Below, piece after piece: positions 12,701 to 23,949 of a DNA stretch of 64,000 bases. The position numbers were made by a program, and so were the translations under genes. Under the pieces are notes generated by a model. That model saw only the letters and a program-made list of their open reading frames with translations. It searched no databases and was not told the DNA's origin. Numbering within the stretch: position 1 is the first letter of the stretch; every line of letters begins with the position of its first letter. Origin of the DNA: Pseudisothecium myosuroides (taxonomy: Eukaryota > Streptophyta > Bryopsida > Hypnales > Lembophyllaceae); the NCBI GenBank assembly GCA_951799445.1, contig OX637293.1, forward strand, positions 6,014,001 through 6,078,000. The letters run 5' to 3'.

Positions 12701-14018
12701 AAATTACTACTTGAGAAGGAGAAGAGATACTTTTGCTTACTTGCAACATTCACTGTTGAATTGAAACTCTCAACTACATTGCCAATATATGGAAAAAATA
12801 GAGGTGTAGACATGCAAGACCCAAAGTGAGCCAATGAAAGACTCTCTTTTAAAATGAAATACCTTAATCACCTTTGCAAATTTTTCATTAAAGCTTCCAT
12901 GCATTGGTAGATACTTGCCATAGATATCTATTAGGGCTTTTTTTTTTGGCTTTCTGGTGCTAGATTGCACTAGAAAAAAAATCTGGCTAAAAAAGGTTAT
13001 AAAAAATGCCAGAAAAATTGGATGAAATCGCCAGACAACTTTGAAATTAAAAAAATATATTAGATGAAATCGCCTAATTGTGGATGAAAACCATACTATA
13101 CATCCAATAAGTGGATGAATGTTGCAATTTGGAGCACCACTATAATATTTTATATCGCCACTATGGCACTTCTTCAAAAATGAAAAAAAAGCCCTGCTAC
13201 CTATCATCTACTCTTGATGACACCTCTAAATCCTCATATCTAATGCAATAGATATTTTGAATTATACTAAACATGAAAAAACATTGACTCGGTTTTGTGA
13301 ATCAAGGTAACCCCCCAAAATAACCAATCTCGTGTGTCCTATGTCTTGTCTCATGTCACTATGCATTTACAAATACATTTGTATATGGTTATGGATATGG
13401 ATGCATAAACAGAACATCCATTACCATATTTATAGTAATTGAAAACAAAACATTTATGGTTTATAATTTTTTCTTGTGTACTACATTGCCATTTTTTTTT
13501 GAGCCCTTTATCTTTTCATCCATCTCACAAATTAATTTTGTCCCTACAGCTTCCCATTCTATGCTTCCAATTTTGTATAGACACATGTGTAGACAATTAA
13601 GGTAGTCTGCTCTAAAAGCGAGCGGCCTCTTCGAATCGACCCTATATTTAAGTTGAAATGGACATTGGCTGATCTTTAAATGGACCTTTCAAGCCATTGA
13701 GAGAATTAAGAGAAAAACATTATTTATTGTAAGAGCCAATCATTGGCCTTTATTTACTCAAATCACTTTAGAAGTTGCAAGTGGTCAGATTTTGGAAGAC
13801 CTAGGGTCACAAATAGGTGCCTATAACATTTTTTTTTCAAAATTCATAAGTTATTCAAAAATGATTCAAAAAATATGAAACCACTTGTGTAACATTCCAC
13901 ATCCAATTTTCTTACTCTAAAAAATGATCCAAAAATATTTCTATTCATGAAAACCTGTGAAAAAAGACATATCAGCCCTTAAATGGTCACTTTTAGGCCA
14001 TACTACCTTATTGAACTC
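12701..14018. other. AT-rich intergenic DNA
   Basis: No gene is supported. A 145-codon minus-strand frame at 12770-13207 is rich in Phe, Ile and Lys, has no recognisable domain, and sits in homopolymer-rich DNA, so I treat it as chance. Confidence 0.35.
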
Positions 14019-14248
14019 TTAACCCTTGAATTTTGAGGTGGACGTTTTGTGTCTGATGGATGACAGGGAATCAAACTGTATAGGACGAAAGTGCAACTAT
14101 TCATCTTCAAAATTTGTTGTGGAAAGGGAAGATCTTCTACAGTAGTTTGACTTGCAATGAGTACTTTTGCAATTTTGGGAGCTAATGATTCACACGGTAC
14201 TAGAAAAGGATGATTTTGAGGGTCACCCCTTGGACATTTAAGGGTTAA
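14019..14248. mobile_element. Short TTAA-flanked element, 230 bp
   Basis: TTAA at 14019-14022 is followed by CCCTTGAATTTTGAGG. The right end is GGACATTTAAGGG followed by TTAA at 14245-14248. The interior (TCTGATGGATGACAGGGAAT, then a GTGCAACTATTCATC block) is shared with 54081-54290 and in part with 63058 onward. The ends resemble those of the 900-bp TTAA-flanked family, so this may be a shorter derivative. Confidence 0.55.
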
Positions 14249-14790
14249 ACTTTTGTATATGGCAATTCTTCAGATCTGCATTAACCATACTACACCCTTT
14301 TATAGGGTCAATCTGAAGAGCCTAGTCACTTTAAGGACCTGTTCCCTTAGAAGCAAGCTAGTGAAGCCCACACAAGACATCTGCAAGATCTTCCTACGGA
14401 TTCAAGAACGTAAAACCCCTGCAAAAGTGCCCACCAGATGCTGTTGAAAACGAATTAGGGTTGCAGATCGATAGAAACTTGCGAACGATCACAGGGAAAG
14501 ACGCGCAGGGGAAATTTCATATTACAAAGTACAGACACAGGTAGAGATGTCAGAGAGTCAGAGCTAGGCCTGTAGATTACTACACTCCGTTGAAGAGTTC
14601 GACGCAATTAACGACACCACCGTAGTAATGATGCTTTTCTGCCACAGCATTTGAGTTTCGCACGATTGATCAATGCCCTCGTCATGGCTCAGACTGGGAA
14701 CTCAATCATCATGTCGTGGAGGTAATCAATTGATGTGAAAATCAATGGCGGAAAAACGTTTAATTACTCGGCGTGTATCAAAGCTGGCCA
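14249..14790. other. Intergenic DNA, nothing recognised
   Basis: The region is less AT-rich than its left flank. A 64-codon plus-strand frame at 14253-14447 has no recognisable features. Nothing else is supported. Confidence 0.3.
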
Positions 14791-14794
14791 TGGA

Positions 14795-16040
14795 ATTAAA
14801 TGAATTAGGTTATTAATTCATTTACACCGAATTAATCTTACTCACGGGGTGTTCGTGAAGCTTGTGCTGAATCCATTGAGACGGTGACCATTAAAAAAAA
14901 ACCCAGGGGGAAAAAAAGGAACAAGTATCAGCCCTAAGGCCGCCTTAACCTGGGAGGCAGGTTAAGAGAGAGATGCCATTCCGGCTTGTGGAACGTCCCG
15001 GAGCAAAAAACATTGTTTTTGCACCAAGTGTCCTGAAAATTCTGGCAAATAATCAACTGTCTATCCTCACTACAACGGTGGAGGTAAGAGAGAATGTGGT
15101 TCCTCTGAGCCATCCCGGCCAGGATGCATTCCCGCCAGGCTTGGTTGCTAATCTCAGTGGCTCTAATATTCTCGTCGTTGAAGATGAGGCTCCGTGTAAG
15201 TTACATTCTAGTCTGTTTGTTGAGGTGATTGTCGGGAATGGAAAAGTCGACTACTCGACTCAATGCGGCGATGGAATGATGAATTGGGTTATTTACACCG
15301 AATTAATAAATGCCGCAGCTCACGGGGTGTAGGAATCAAGTACTGTAGTGAAGCTTGGGCTGAATCCATTTGAGAGAATATCAAGCTCCGTGTACTGTAC
15401 ATACTTACTCAGTCTGTTTGTTTGTTGAGGTAATTGTCGTGAATGTGAAAGTCGACTCAATGCGGAACATTCATGTATCATGCTGGCTATGGAATGATGA
15501 ACTAGGTTATTTACACCGAATTAATCAATGCCGAAGCTCACGCAGTGTTGGAATTATATACTGTAGTGTAGCTTGTGCTGAATCCATTGAAAGAATATTA
15601 AGCTCCGTGTACTGTACATTCTAGTCTGCTTGTTGAGGTAATTGTCGTGAATGGATAAAGTCGTATCAATTCGGAACGTTCGTGTATGAAGTTGGGTATG
15701 GAATGATGAATTAGGTTATTTACACCGAATTTATTAATGCCGCAGCTCACGAGTGTTGGAAGCGAGTAGTGTAGGTTCTGCTGAATCCATTGAGAGAATA
15801 TTAAGCTCCATGTGAATAGTAATCAGTTTGTGGAAGTAATTGTTGTGAATAGAGAAATCGACTCAATGCGGAACATTCATGTGTCAAGCTGGCGATGAAA
15901 TGATGAATTGGGTTATTTACACCGAGTTAATCAAAGCCGCAGCTCACGCAGTGTTGGAATTAAATACTGCAGTGTAGCTTGTGCTGAATCCATGGCGGGA
16001 ACATTACGCTCCATGTACTGTACAGTTTGTTGAGTCTTGC
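14795..16040. repeat. Tandem array of about 200-218-bp units
   Basis: Units share TTATTTACACCGAATTAAT, then GCTGAATCCATTGAGAGAAT, then TGTTGAGGTAATTGTCGTGA. The TACACCGA core lies at 14823, 15294, 15512, 15721 and 15917. The last four are spaced 218, 209 and 196 bp; the first is separated by an extra non-repeat segment (about 14890-15180). Frames such as 14973-15332 and 15370-15624 arise from the units and have no recognisable domain. The array ends about 900 bp upstream of the membrane-protein start. Confidence 0.75.
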
Positions 16041-16917
16041 CGCAAGGTTGACCAGTATGAAGATGATTGTAAACGATGTTTGGATCCATTCCACTCATAT
16101 GATTGCGGTAGTCCGCCGAAGTGCATGTTGCGAAAAAAGTTTTATGCTAAAACGGACAAGAATATTCGACCCTAGCAAACCCTATCTCCGTGGCTGGAGT
16201 GTCGGGCTTGTCTCTTGGAGGTAATGGAATTTCGCTAGCAATGGCAAACTGATGAAGCAATTTCCTCCGACGTTGCGGAGTGGATCTTTTATGCGCAGTG
16301 ACGAAAGTCAGCGCGGTCTAGATTGGTGCAAGCTTAGTGAGGAAGAACGGCGTTCGAGACTTCGAGAATGTTCTAGCTTCCTAGCTCAGCTTCAGTTTGA
16401 ATGTTTTCTCAAGTACGTTACATCTGAGAGGTTGTACTGTAATTCAAGCACACAGGACTTTGATAACAGATAAAATCGGTAAATTAGTTAGTTAGAAATC
16501 GCAGTCCAAAAGTCTCGAATTTGGAATATTCGACATAGCTTCGAAACAATGGTTGGCAGTGATGTAAAGATGGCGCTCTGTACAGTACGGTAGCCAGGTT
16601 CCTCCCCTGAAAGGAATTTCTATTTCGGATGCGTTTGGAAGACGGTGAGCCCCGTCGAATTCGCATCCTCCAGGTGTGCGGGGGTTAACTTATTATTATT
16701 TTTTTACGCTCGTAGACACGCACCACAAGGTGCGGTGCTTGGTATCCGTGGCATCATGTTAGTTAGAGAATACGAAGTGTGCGCGGCGACTTTTTGATTG
16801 CTCTGTTCTTCGACAGAGGTCTTGTAGAGAGATTAGGGGAGCAGGGTGTTGGATGCTGGAGCACTAGGTTTGGAGTTGAAGATGGCGAGTAAGCCGGTGC
16901 AGGTGTTGTAAACTGTG
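16041..16917 (+). promoter_or_regulatory. Probable 5' flank of the membrane-protein gene
   Basis: This is GC-richer DNA between the tandem array and ATG 16918. It holds short frames on both strands without recognisable content. Its composition matches that of the following exons, so part of it is likely promoter and 5' UTR. No specific element was identified. Confidence 0.3.
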
Positions 16918-19900
16918 ATGGGGCTGGACGTAGAAGTAGGAAGGAGTAGGGAAGATGAAGATGGCGAGGAGAGCGATGATCAATCCGAAGACGAATCGAC
17001 GAGTACACAGCCTTCGACGGACCGCGGCGGCCATTCTCCCTGTCTTTGTCAGCAATTCGAGCACCAGACCTTCTTACGGAGACTTGAACAAGAGGCTCAT
17101 GTGGAATGTCAATGGTAAGATTGGTCTGAGCTCAATTCAAGGCTTGTTTGCAAATTGCGTCGCTCTTTGTGGAGCCTCGACTGGAAAATTTCCAAGTACT
17201 TGCGAGATGGCGCGTCGAAGCATTAACACTTTCGGTTTCGGCGGAGAACGCTTGAACTAGCGTCTGACTAAATATTTGTAGATGAAAGTTTCCTGTGCAC
17301 TTTATTTCGCGAAACTCTTTTGAATCTAGAATTCTGACATAGCGCTTCTAAGGTTAGTACCAGTGTAGCCTGAGGTCGTCGTGTTCGTGACTTGACGTTG
17401 TAAATTATTGAGTTGATGATAGCGTCATGGATTGCAGGATGACATTTTTGAAGGAGCTTATATACCATGCACTTTTCCCTCTATCGTTGCCTCTGCTCTA
17501 CTGGTTTGAAGGCGGGATGAATGGCATCGTGAATCGGCAATTTTGGGGTTCACGAGTTGCAATCAGACAATGGATTCTTGCCATCGCTTGTAAGTTAATA
17601 CAACTATTGGCATAAACCCTAGTTCTGACACGTTCCAGTTTTGCAACATATTTGTTGAGCGCTACCGTGATGGGCAAGTATTAACTGAAGCGGGGGCTTG
17701 AATGGTGTGCAGTTTATGCAATGAACGTAATCTCGAGGTTTTTTGTTGTCCCTGACATTGTCATCGCAAACATGTTGATCATTATGACGTATGTGGTAAG
17801 CTTTTCTAAGCTGCCTCTTGAATTGTTTTTTCCTTTCCGTCAATCTGCTCGTTCAGAGTTTCAATGTCGTTGTTATGGTTTGAATAATTGAGTATCTCAC
17901 TGCCTGCAATCAGACGCTCTGAAGGATGTACCAGGGTTAAATAGATTCAGTCTACATGTGGATGTAATTGTCACGATAATATCATCTGTTAAGTTTTTGC
18001 TGCTCAAAGTGAACCTACAGTTCTTGTGGTTCTGAAACTGTTTGGGGTTGTGTGCTTGAGAAAGGTTTTGGCAACCAAGTACGGATTCTACACGAAGTCT
18101 GATATGAAAGAAATGCGAGAGAAAGTATTGCCGCATGAGGCATTGGACGACCGCACTGTAGGTCTACTTCCTCGCGTGTGATGCGCCTGATTCCACTTCT
18201 TAGTATTGCAGCGTATGCTTATGCTTATTTTTTCAATTTTGTCCCGCTCCGTTTTCGGAGATGCAATCCGTTGCACGGTTCTTCTGCTCGGTTTTAGGGG
18301 TGTACTTTGAGAGTCCCGAGAATCCAGGTTTACTTTCTGATTGTTCCACTTCATTTTAACGATATGATTTTGTTGAGCAGCTAAAATCGTCAACTTTATC
18401 TGATGAATTATTGTGGTGATTATTAAACTCATCCAACCATACTCTGACATTGCCAGCTTTTTCTAGCATGGACGAATCCGATCCCTCTACGAATTTTGAA
18501 GCGACAGCTGCTGCTAGCTGCTTCCCGTAACAACATGTTGAAGTGTTCCCAAACACTACGTGTGGTGCCTGGCGCCTCTAGAAACACTGTCAAAGAGATC
18601 ATGCACCAGCTATCTCATGAGAAAGTGAGTCGCGTCTTCCTGATGATTCATTATCAAGACTTGGGGTGGACTCGCAGTCCGAATCTGAACAGGCATTATT
18701 GTTTCTGATACCAAACCGATAATGCATTTGGATATGACTACCATAAACAATCTACTTAAGGGTTTACATTCTTGCTTGTTTTTGTGCTGCAGAGAACGCC
18801 TACTTTCTTGCGAACTGGCATTTCACGGGTCTGCAAGAGCCGAAAACCATCGAAAGTCGAAGCGATCAATTGTGCATATTGCGTGAAGAATTCTTGCACG
18901 CACAGGGAAATGGAAGATCGATGGGTTCAATTGATCATGAGCCGACTTCACCTTGATCCAAAATGTCAACTGCCAGATAGCGCTGAAATGTCTTCAGAAG
19001 AGGATAGTAGATTTGGAAGTAGTGTGAAAGCGGCAGGTGATGTGGACAATGACGGCTCTCTATTCAAGAAAGATAAGACTACGAATGACGTCGTCGACCT
19101 TCCAGCAATTATGTTGGCCGCTCATCTTCTCCAGCAGTCAGGTTACCTCCTTTCGTACGTTCCATCACCCTCGCTCAAGTTTATAGCATTTTATTGCCGT
19201 CGAAACTTGCACTCAATTCAAGGATTATGTTAAACTGGGATTGAGTAGCCTTCACGAAGTATTATTATTGAAAAGGTCGACGTGATTCTACTTTCCAGAT
19301 CTGAACAAACAACAAAGTAGTCAATGACTGCTTCTACTGTATACAAATGTGTGAAGGTGGACTAAACTAATTATCGAATTGCGTTTTACATGTTACTAGA
19401 GTTTTAGACATCTAATGAGCTGCTAATCCAGGAAGAAGAAGTTCGGACACCAGTTGCTGAAGAATCCGCTGCGTGTGTGGTTTGCTTCCGGAATTATTGG
19501 CTTTTTACATACTGGCATCCCATATGTCATTCGTGGTATCACAGGTATACTATGCGACATTTGCATCTTTCCAATGTCATAGAACTTGATGCAAATAAGA
19601 TGGTCATGCAAAATTTTAGTAAATTTTGTCATTGGTTGAGTGAATTCAAGCTTGCCTGCAAGTAACTGGAGCCAATCCTCATGGTAGCCTTATAAGTATA
19701 AGCGGACAGTCTACATTATTCGGGTTATAAATCACAGGCATATAACAATCATGAACTTCGATTGAGAGTCAAGTGTCCAGGTGGTCTACGTTTGAAGGAC
19801 TTTGATACGAATTTTGATCATGAATGATTCAAGTTGGTTATGATGGCTTTCAGGAAAACCATATATTTGGGGAGGCAATGCTTGGTATGTGCATGTTGCA

Positions 19901-20941
19901 AATTTGTGCAGCATCTTTATCAACTTTCAATGCATGTAAGCACTGCCTACGCCTCAATGTTGTTGTTATTGGATTTTATGATACGTGTGGAGAACATATT
20001 CATGTGCTGTCTTCTTGGACTGCGATCTTACCCTGTTAATTGACACTCATTCAGGGCCGCAAATGTGTCATTCATGATAGCTGGAGTTGCAGACTTCCGT
20101 AGACGATATTTCGCGGCCCGACTGTTAAACACCTTACTGAAGGATGGATGCGTTGGGACGGAAACTGTTTGCCCTGATAAAATCGAGTCTGTTGAAACTG
20201 ACGCGTGTTTTCGGGAGGTGAAGAAGCAAGAAGAGCGGCGGAAATCGGAGTATCACACTGGAGTGGCTGTCGACTATGGTCGTGCCTCTTCCATTGTAGG
20301 GTGGTGGGCAATGAGAGTATTGGTTCTAGATTTTGGTCTCGTATTTTCGAAGCGTGTAAAGGTGACCTCTGCTCTCTTTATCCTTGCGTCCTTGCACCAT
20401 AACACTAGCACAGCGCACCTAATAGAATCTTTTCACATTTTATGATGTCTTGCTTGGATCGTGTGGATGACTATTGATTTTTTTTGTGAATATTCCATAT
20501 TTGTTCATTTCTCTAAGCCTATTCTGCATGTTCCACCATTTGGCTGAACCTCTGCGCTTTCGTGTTTCACAGTATTACGCCAGCTACTTTTGTATTTACT
20601 GCGGAGTGCTGATGGCTTTCCTTCTAATAGTGCTGTTTGCGAAGGGCACCGATAATGCGGCATACACCATGTAAGAGCAATACTCCGTGAAATTATCGAC
20701 AGCGCTAGAAGTAAGCATGGTCTAGGATGATACTTGTTTGTGTGTATTTTGCTCTAACCTGATGCTCCCCATCTAACTATTGTATTTTCTCGTCGTGAAT
20801 TCGTACAGGGGTGTGGTGGCATACGACCTCCTCGTCTTCATAGGCTTGTTATCACTGATTGTTTTCCCAGGAGGAGAAACAAATAAGATGCACCTTGGGC
20901 ACGGGGCAACGCTCGTCTTCAAGAAGGTCCACAATGCCTAA
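16918..20941 (+). CDS. Unknown multi-pass membrane protein, 11 exons, 589 aa
   Basis: I do not recognise this family. Exons with matching phase are 16918-17114, 17438-17589, 17713-17795, 18065-18157, 18457-18624, 18793-19136, 19432-19544, 19854-19935, 20055-20361, 20573-20670 and 20809-20941; they sum to 590 codons. ATG 16918 is the first ATG after an in-frame stop at 16909. The N-terminus is acidic (EDEDGEESDDQSEDEST). Hydrophobic segments lie near residues 72-88, 103-120, 123-142, 361-379, 395-425, 490-507, 514-536 and 546-565. Between the third and fourth is a long soluble loop with a Cys/His cluster (C258, C261, C266, H268) and a Ser/Asp-rich stretch. A charged loop with KKQEERRKSEYH lies near 460. 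Donors are mostly GTAAG or GTGAG. The fourth acceptor (AAAG at 18061-18064) is the weakest junction. Function is unknown. Confidence 0.72.
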
Positions 20942-21082
20942 TCCTAATCCAGTGAAAATGAATAAAATAGGAGACTGCTGAAATGGAAGTAGAATTTGTG
21001 AGGAAGTTGTACCGTGCAATTTTTCTATAATGCAAGTGCTGATGAAGACCTAATGCCTGACTTGTAATGAACTTCGAAACAG

Positions 21083-21926
21083 ATGGAGTTAGCGAATAAA
21101 TTGAGAGGTACTCTGGATGGTGCTTCTCCCAAGGAAAGAGAACCATTCCTTTTCGCGTTGAAAGTCATGGGGACGGTATCGGAAGCCTTGGCGTGGGACA
21201 ACACCATAACCAAGGTATGGAATTACGAATGGCACTATGAGCCTCACAAAGTCCCTACCCACTGAATATCAATTGTTGTAGTGCTGCTATTGTGAATGAA
21301 TTTAGACTGAAATGGCATTGTTTTTGTGCCATTTCCATTGTGCTTACTAGTGGTTTCTAAATATTGATCTTCAAATACACTAGAAGGGCACTGAAAAAAC
21401 ACCGATATGATACTAAAACAAGGTCATTTTTATATTATCCTATCAATAGAGTTAATCGTAAAGTGTGCAAGGCGGGACCAGGAGCCGGAGTTTGGGAAAA
21501 ACGCAGGACAAAACTCGTTGGAGCACCAAAACTTGGGTCCAATGGAGTTTGTTGCCTTGTTTGTTTTGTACTATTCTTAGTTAAACCTTTGTCTGACACT
21601 GGTTCACAAACACATGACAAACTTTACGATTAACTCAAATATTTTGATAATTAGTGGGTGGGACTTCTGCGATGAGCTGTTCAAGGTTAGGGTTTTATTG
21701 TTTTAGGGGTTTCTTAAGGTTTAATTTTTAGATTCACTTTGTTGTTGTTGCTTCATGAATGCTGGTTTTGTGCATGATTGATCAAGCGATGGTGTGCTTT
21801 CAGGTGACGATTCTGGGATTCAAAGCTGGCAGTGAGGTGATTAGTGTATTGTTAGGTTTTGGTGGAGCTGCTATCGGCATTGTTGCGCAACAGTTTACTT
21901 CATACGTAGGAGGCAATTCACAATGA
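21083..21926 (+). CDS. Unknown small membrane protein, two exons, 84 aa
   Basis: Exons are 21083-21214 (44 codons, phase 0, donor GTATGG) and 21804-21926 (40 codons plus TGA, acceptor CTTTCAG). The product begins MELANKLRGTLDGASPKERE and continues with FLFALKVMGTVSEALAWDN. It ends in a Gly-rich hydrophobic segment, EVISVLLGFGGAAIGIVAQQ, likely one membrane helix. The ATG follows directly on AAACAG, a plausible acceptor, so a non-coding or coding leader exon may exist upstream. It starts only 142 bp after the stop of the membrane-protein gene on the same strand. Base composition and clean splice sites favour a real gene. The family is not recognised. Confidence 0.6.
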
Positions 21927-23949
21927 CGATTATTTGCTGGGGCAGCTCAAGCCATATGTACTTTATCTAATCATTTCTATTAGAATTTTTAATAACAATT
22001 CAGTGACAGATTTACAATTGATTTTGAGGGAGCAATAATCTTCGTTGCACTTGTTGAAACAACATACAGCTGCTTCTCATCCACTTTTTATAAATCTTCT
22101 TCCAGTAACCTCAATTGACCCACATGTATGGTAGTGTATTTGACTCCAAGAATATGCATTATGTACTAAATTATGGCAAGACATACAACATCGGATTGAT
22201 AATTCAACTATTAACACTTTTCATTTGGATGTCATTTTCACATCTAAACCTTACTAGTGTGCCTTGTGCCGTTGCCATAGTCAAAATAAGAGTATAGGTA
22301 ATTTTCTGTAATTTTTTATTTCATAAGAACTTCAAAATTTCATAATTTTTCCATCATAGGTCAAAATGCCACAAAACATAGCCCTTGCATCCCTCCTTGT
22401 TGAGAGCTTTCCGATGGTACTAAGAACGCCACGGGGGGTGTATAGTCTAGGAGATTTCACCGTAACAAACAAACATACAAAACAAATCAAACAAACATAC
22501 AAAACAAATCAAACAAACAAGACAAACAACCTTATTTAAGGTATGGATCATACTCAAATGTAGAACCATGGTAGAATATGTGAATACTTTGGAGCATCTT
22601 AGTTATCTATCTATCTATATCTATTATATATTTGAGGTACAATTATGATTCCAATTGGGAGTGTTATATAGCATTGGATTTGGCTTAATATGAGCACAAG
22701 CTTTCATAGCAAGTGTATATTTCAATTCAACCACTTTCTTTCAAGAAAAATGAGAGTCCTTGCTTAATGCCAATGCACTAGTCATATTTAATAATCTTTT
22801 TGTTCTTGGTATTATTGGATACCTTTTGATGAAGGTGGTTGTGCTTTTGTAAACTAATGAGGTGGGAGTGATAATTAGAACATTCAAAATTGTATGCTAA
22901 CTATAATAACATATAATTAATTTTCTTCTTAAGTTGTGTCATGGAAATTATTTATTAATGAAAGGAACAAATTTGGTAGGTTGACATAGAATAGAAGATC
23001 ATATCTCACCCCCAAGTATCTCAATCTTGGCACTCATTCAAAAAGTGACACCTTCAGTCATTACAATGATAAGTGAATGACATTAATTTATCAAAAGCGT
23101 ACTATGTATAAAATAATGAAATTAGTGAAGATTGAATTATTACAATATTGTATCCATTCCCACAAAAATAATTTTTTTTAGTGACACTAATTTTCAAGGG
23201 GACACTAATTTTTCCCTCCCACCCGACAAATTAGTGTAAGATAGAAACACCCAGAAGTGTCCATGTTCCCATTCCTACACCCTAAACTACCAATAAATGT
23301 GTCCCTAAACTTTTATTCATGTGTCCTGAAATTCTTAAACTCTAATTTGTTGACGCATTTGAAGGATACATATTTAACTTTGATTTGCTGACTATTGTTT
23401 TTTACAAATTTTGGTTTAGGGTCTACCTATGTGACAATTTCAATAGTTTAAGGAACAGGAACTTTGAAAAATCATAGAAATTACATACCATATCCAAAAA
23501 ATCTATTTTTTTTTGAAATATTCATGATTTTCACTTGCTAGTGTTACAAAAATATTATTTTAAGGAAAAGGTGCCTCCACCTATGCTGAATTCTTATATT
23601 GACGGTTCCACCGTACTCATACCCTAGTTCGGGGATCTCTGATTCCTTCAAATTTTTCAAATTTTATCCCCCAGTGCCAATACAGAAAGGAGCACCCAAT
23701 CCCGCGCATGCAAGGGGCACCCACCGCCGCGCATCTTGCCCTAATTTCCAACAACCCAGAGCTCCGTGGAGCACGCAAGCTTGCTGCAACAGCGATCAAT
23801 CGCGGTGGTGACCCAAAGGAGGTCTTTTTGTGGATCGCAGGAGCAGGAACAGAGTGTTAGTAGTGTGCCTTGAACAGCTTCTTCGGTTTTTGTAGAACAA
23901 AAGGGCGCGCTTGGGGGACGCAGCGACAGCCGACGAGCAAGCGAGCACC
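21927..23949. other. Intergenic region between small protein and ZC3H15 genes
   Basis: Mostly AT-rich. A segment at 22154-22250 (CATCGGATTGATAATTCAAC...) recurs at 56006-56090 inside an intron of the glycosyltransferase gene, so it is a dispersed repeat. At 22463-22530 there is an AACAAACATACAAAACAAATC tandem motif. From about 23,600 the DNA becomes GC-richer and probably holds the promoter and 5' UTR of the ZC3H15 gene. No other gene is seen. Confidence 0.4.

Noticed and set aside
12770..13207. 145-codon minus-strand frame
   Set aside because: It is Phe/Ile/Lys-rich in AT-rich DNA, has no domain, and shows no splice or flanking support.
16955..17260. Alternative basic frame starting MKMARRAMINPK
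   Set aside because: Its phase at the donor gives an immediate stop after splicing to the next exon, whereas the acidic frame from 16918 joins correctly.
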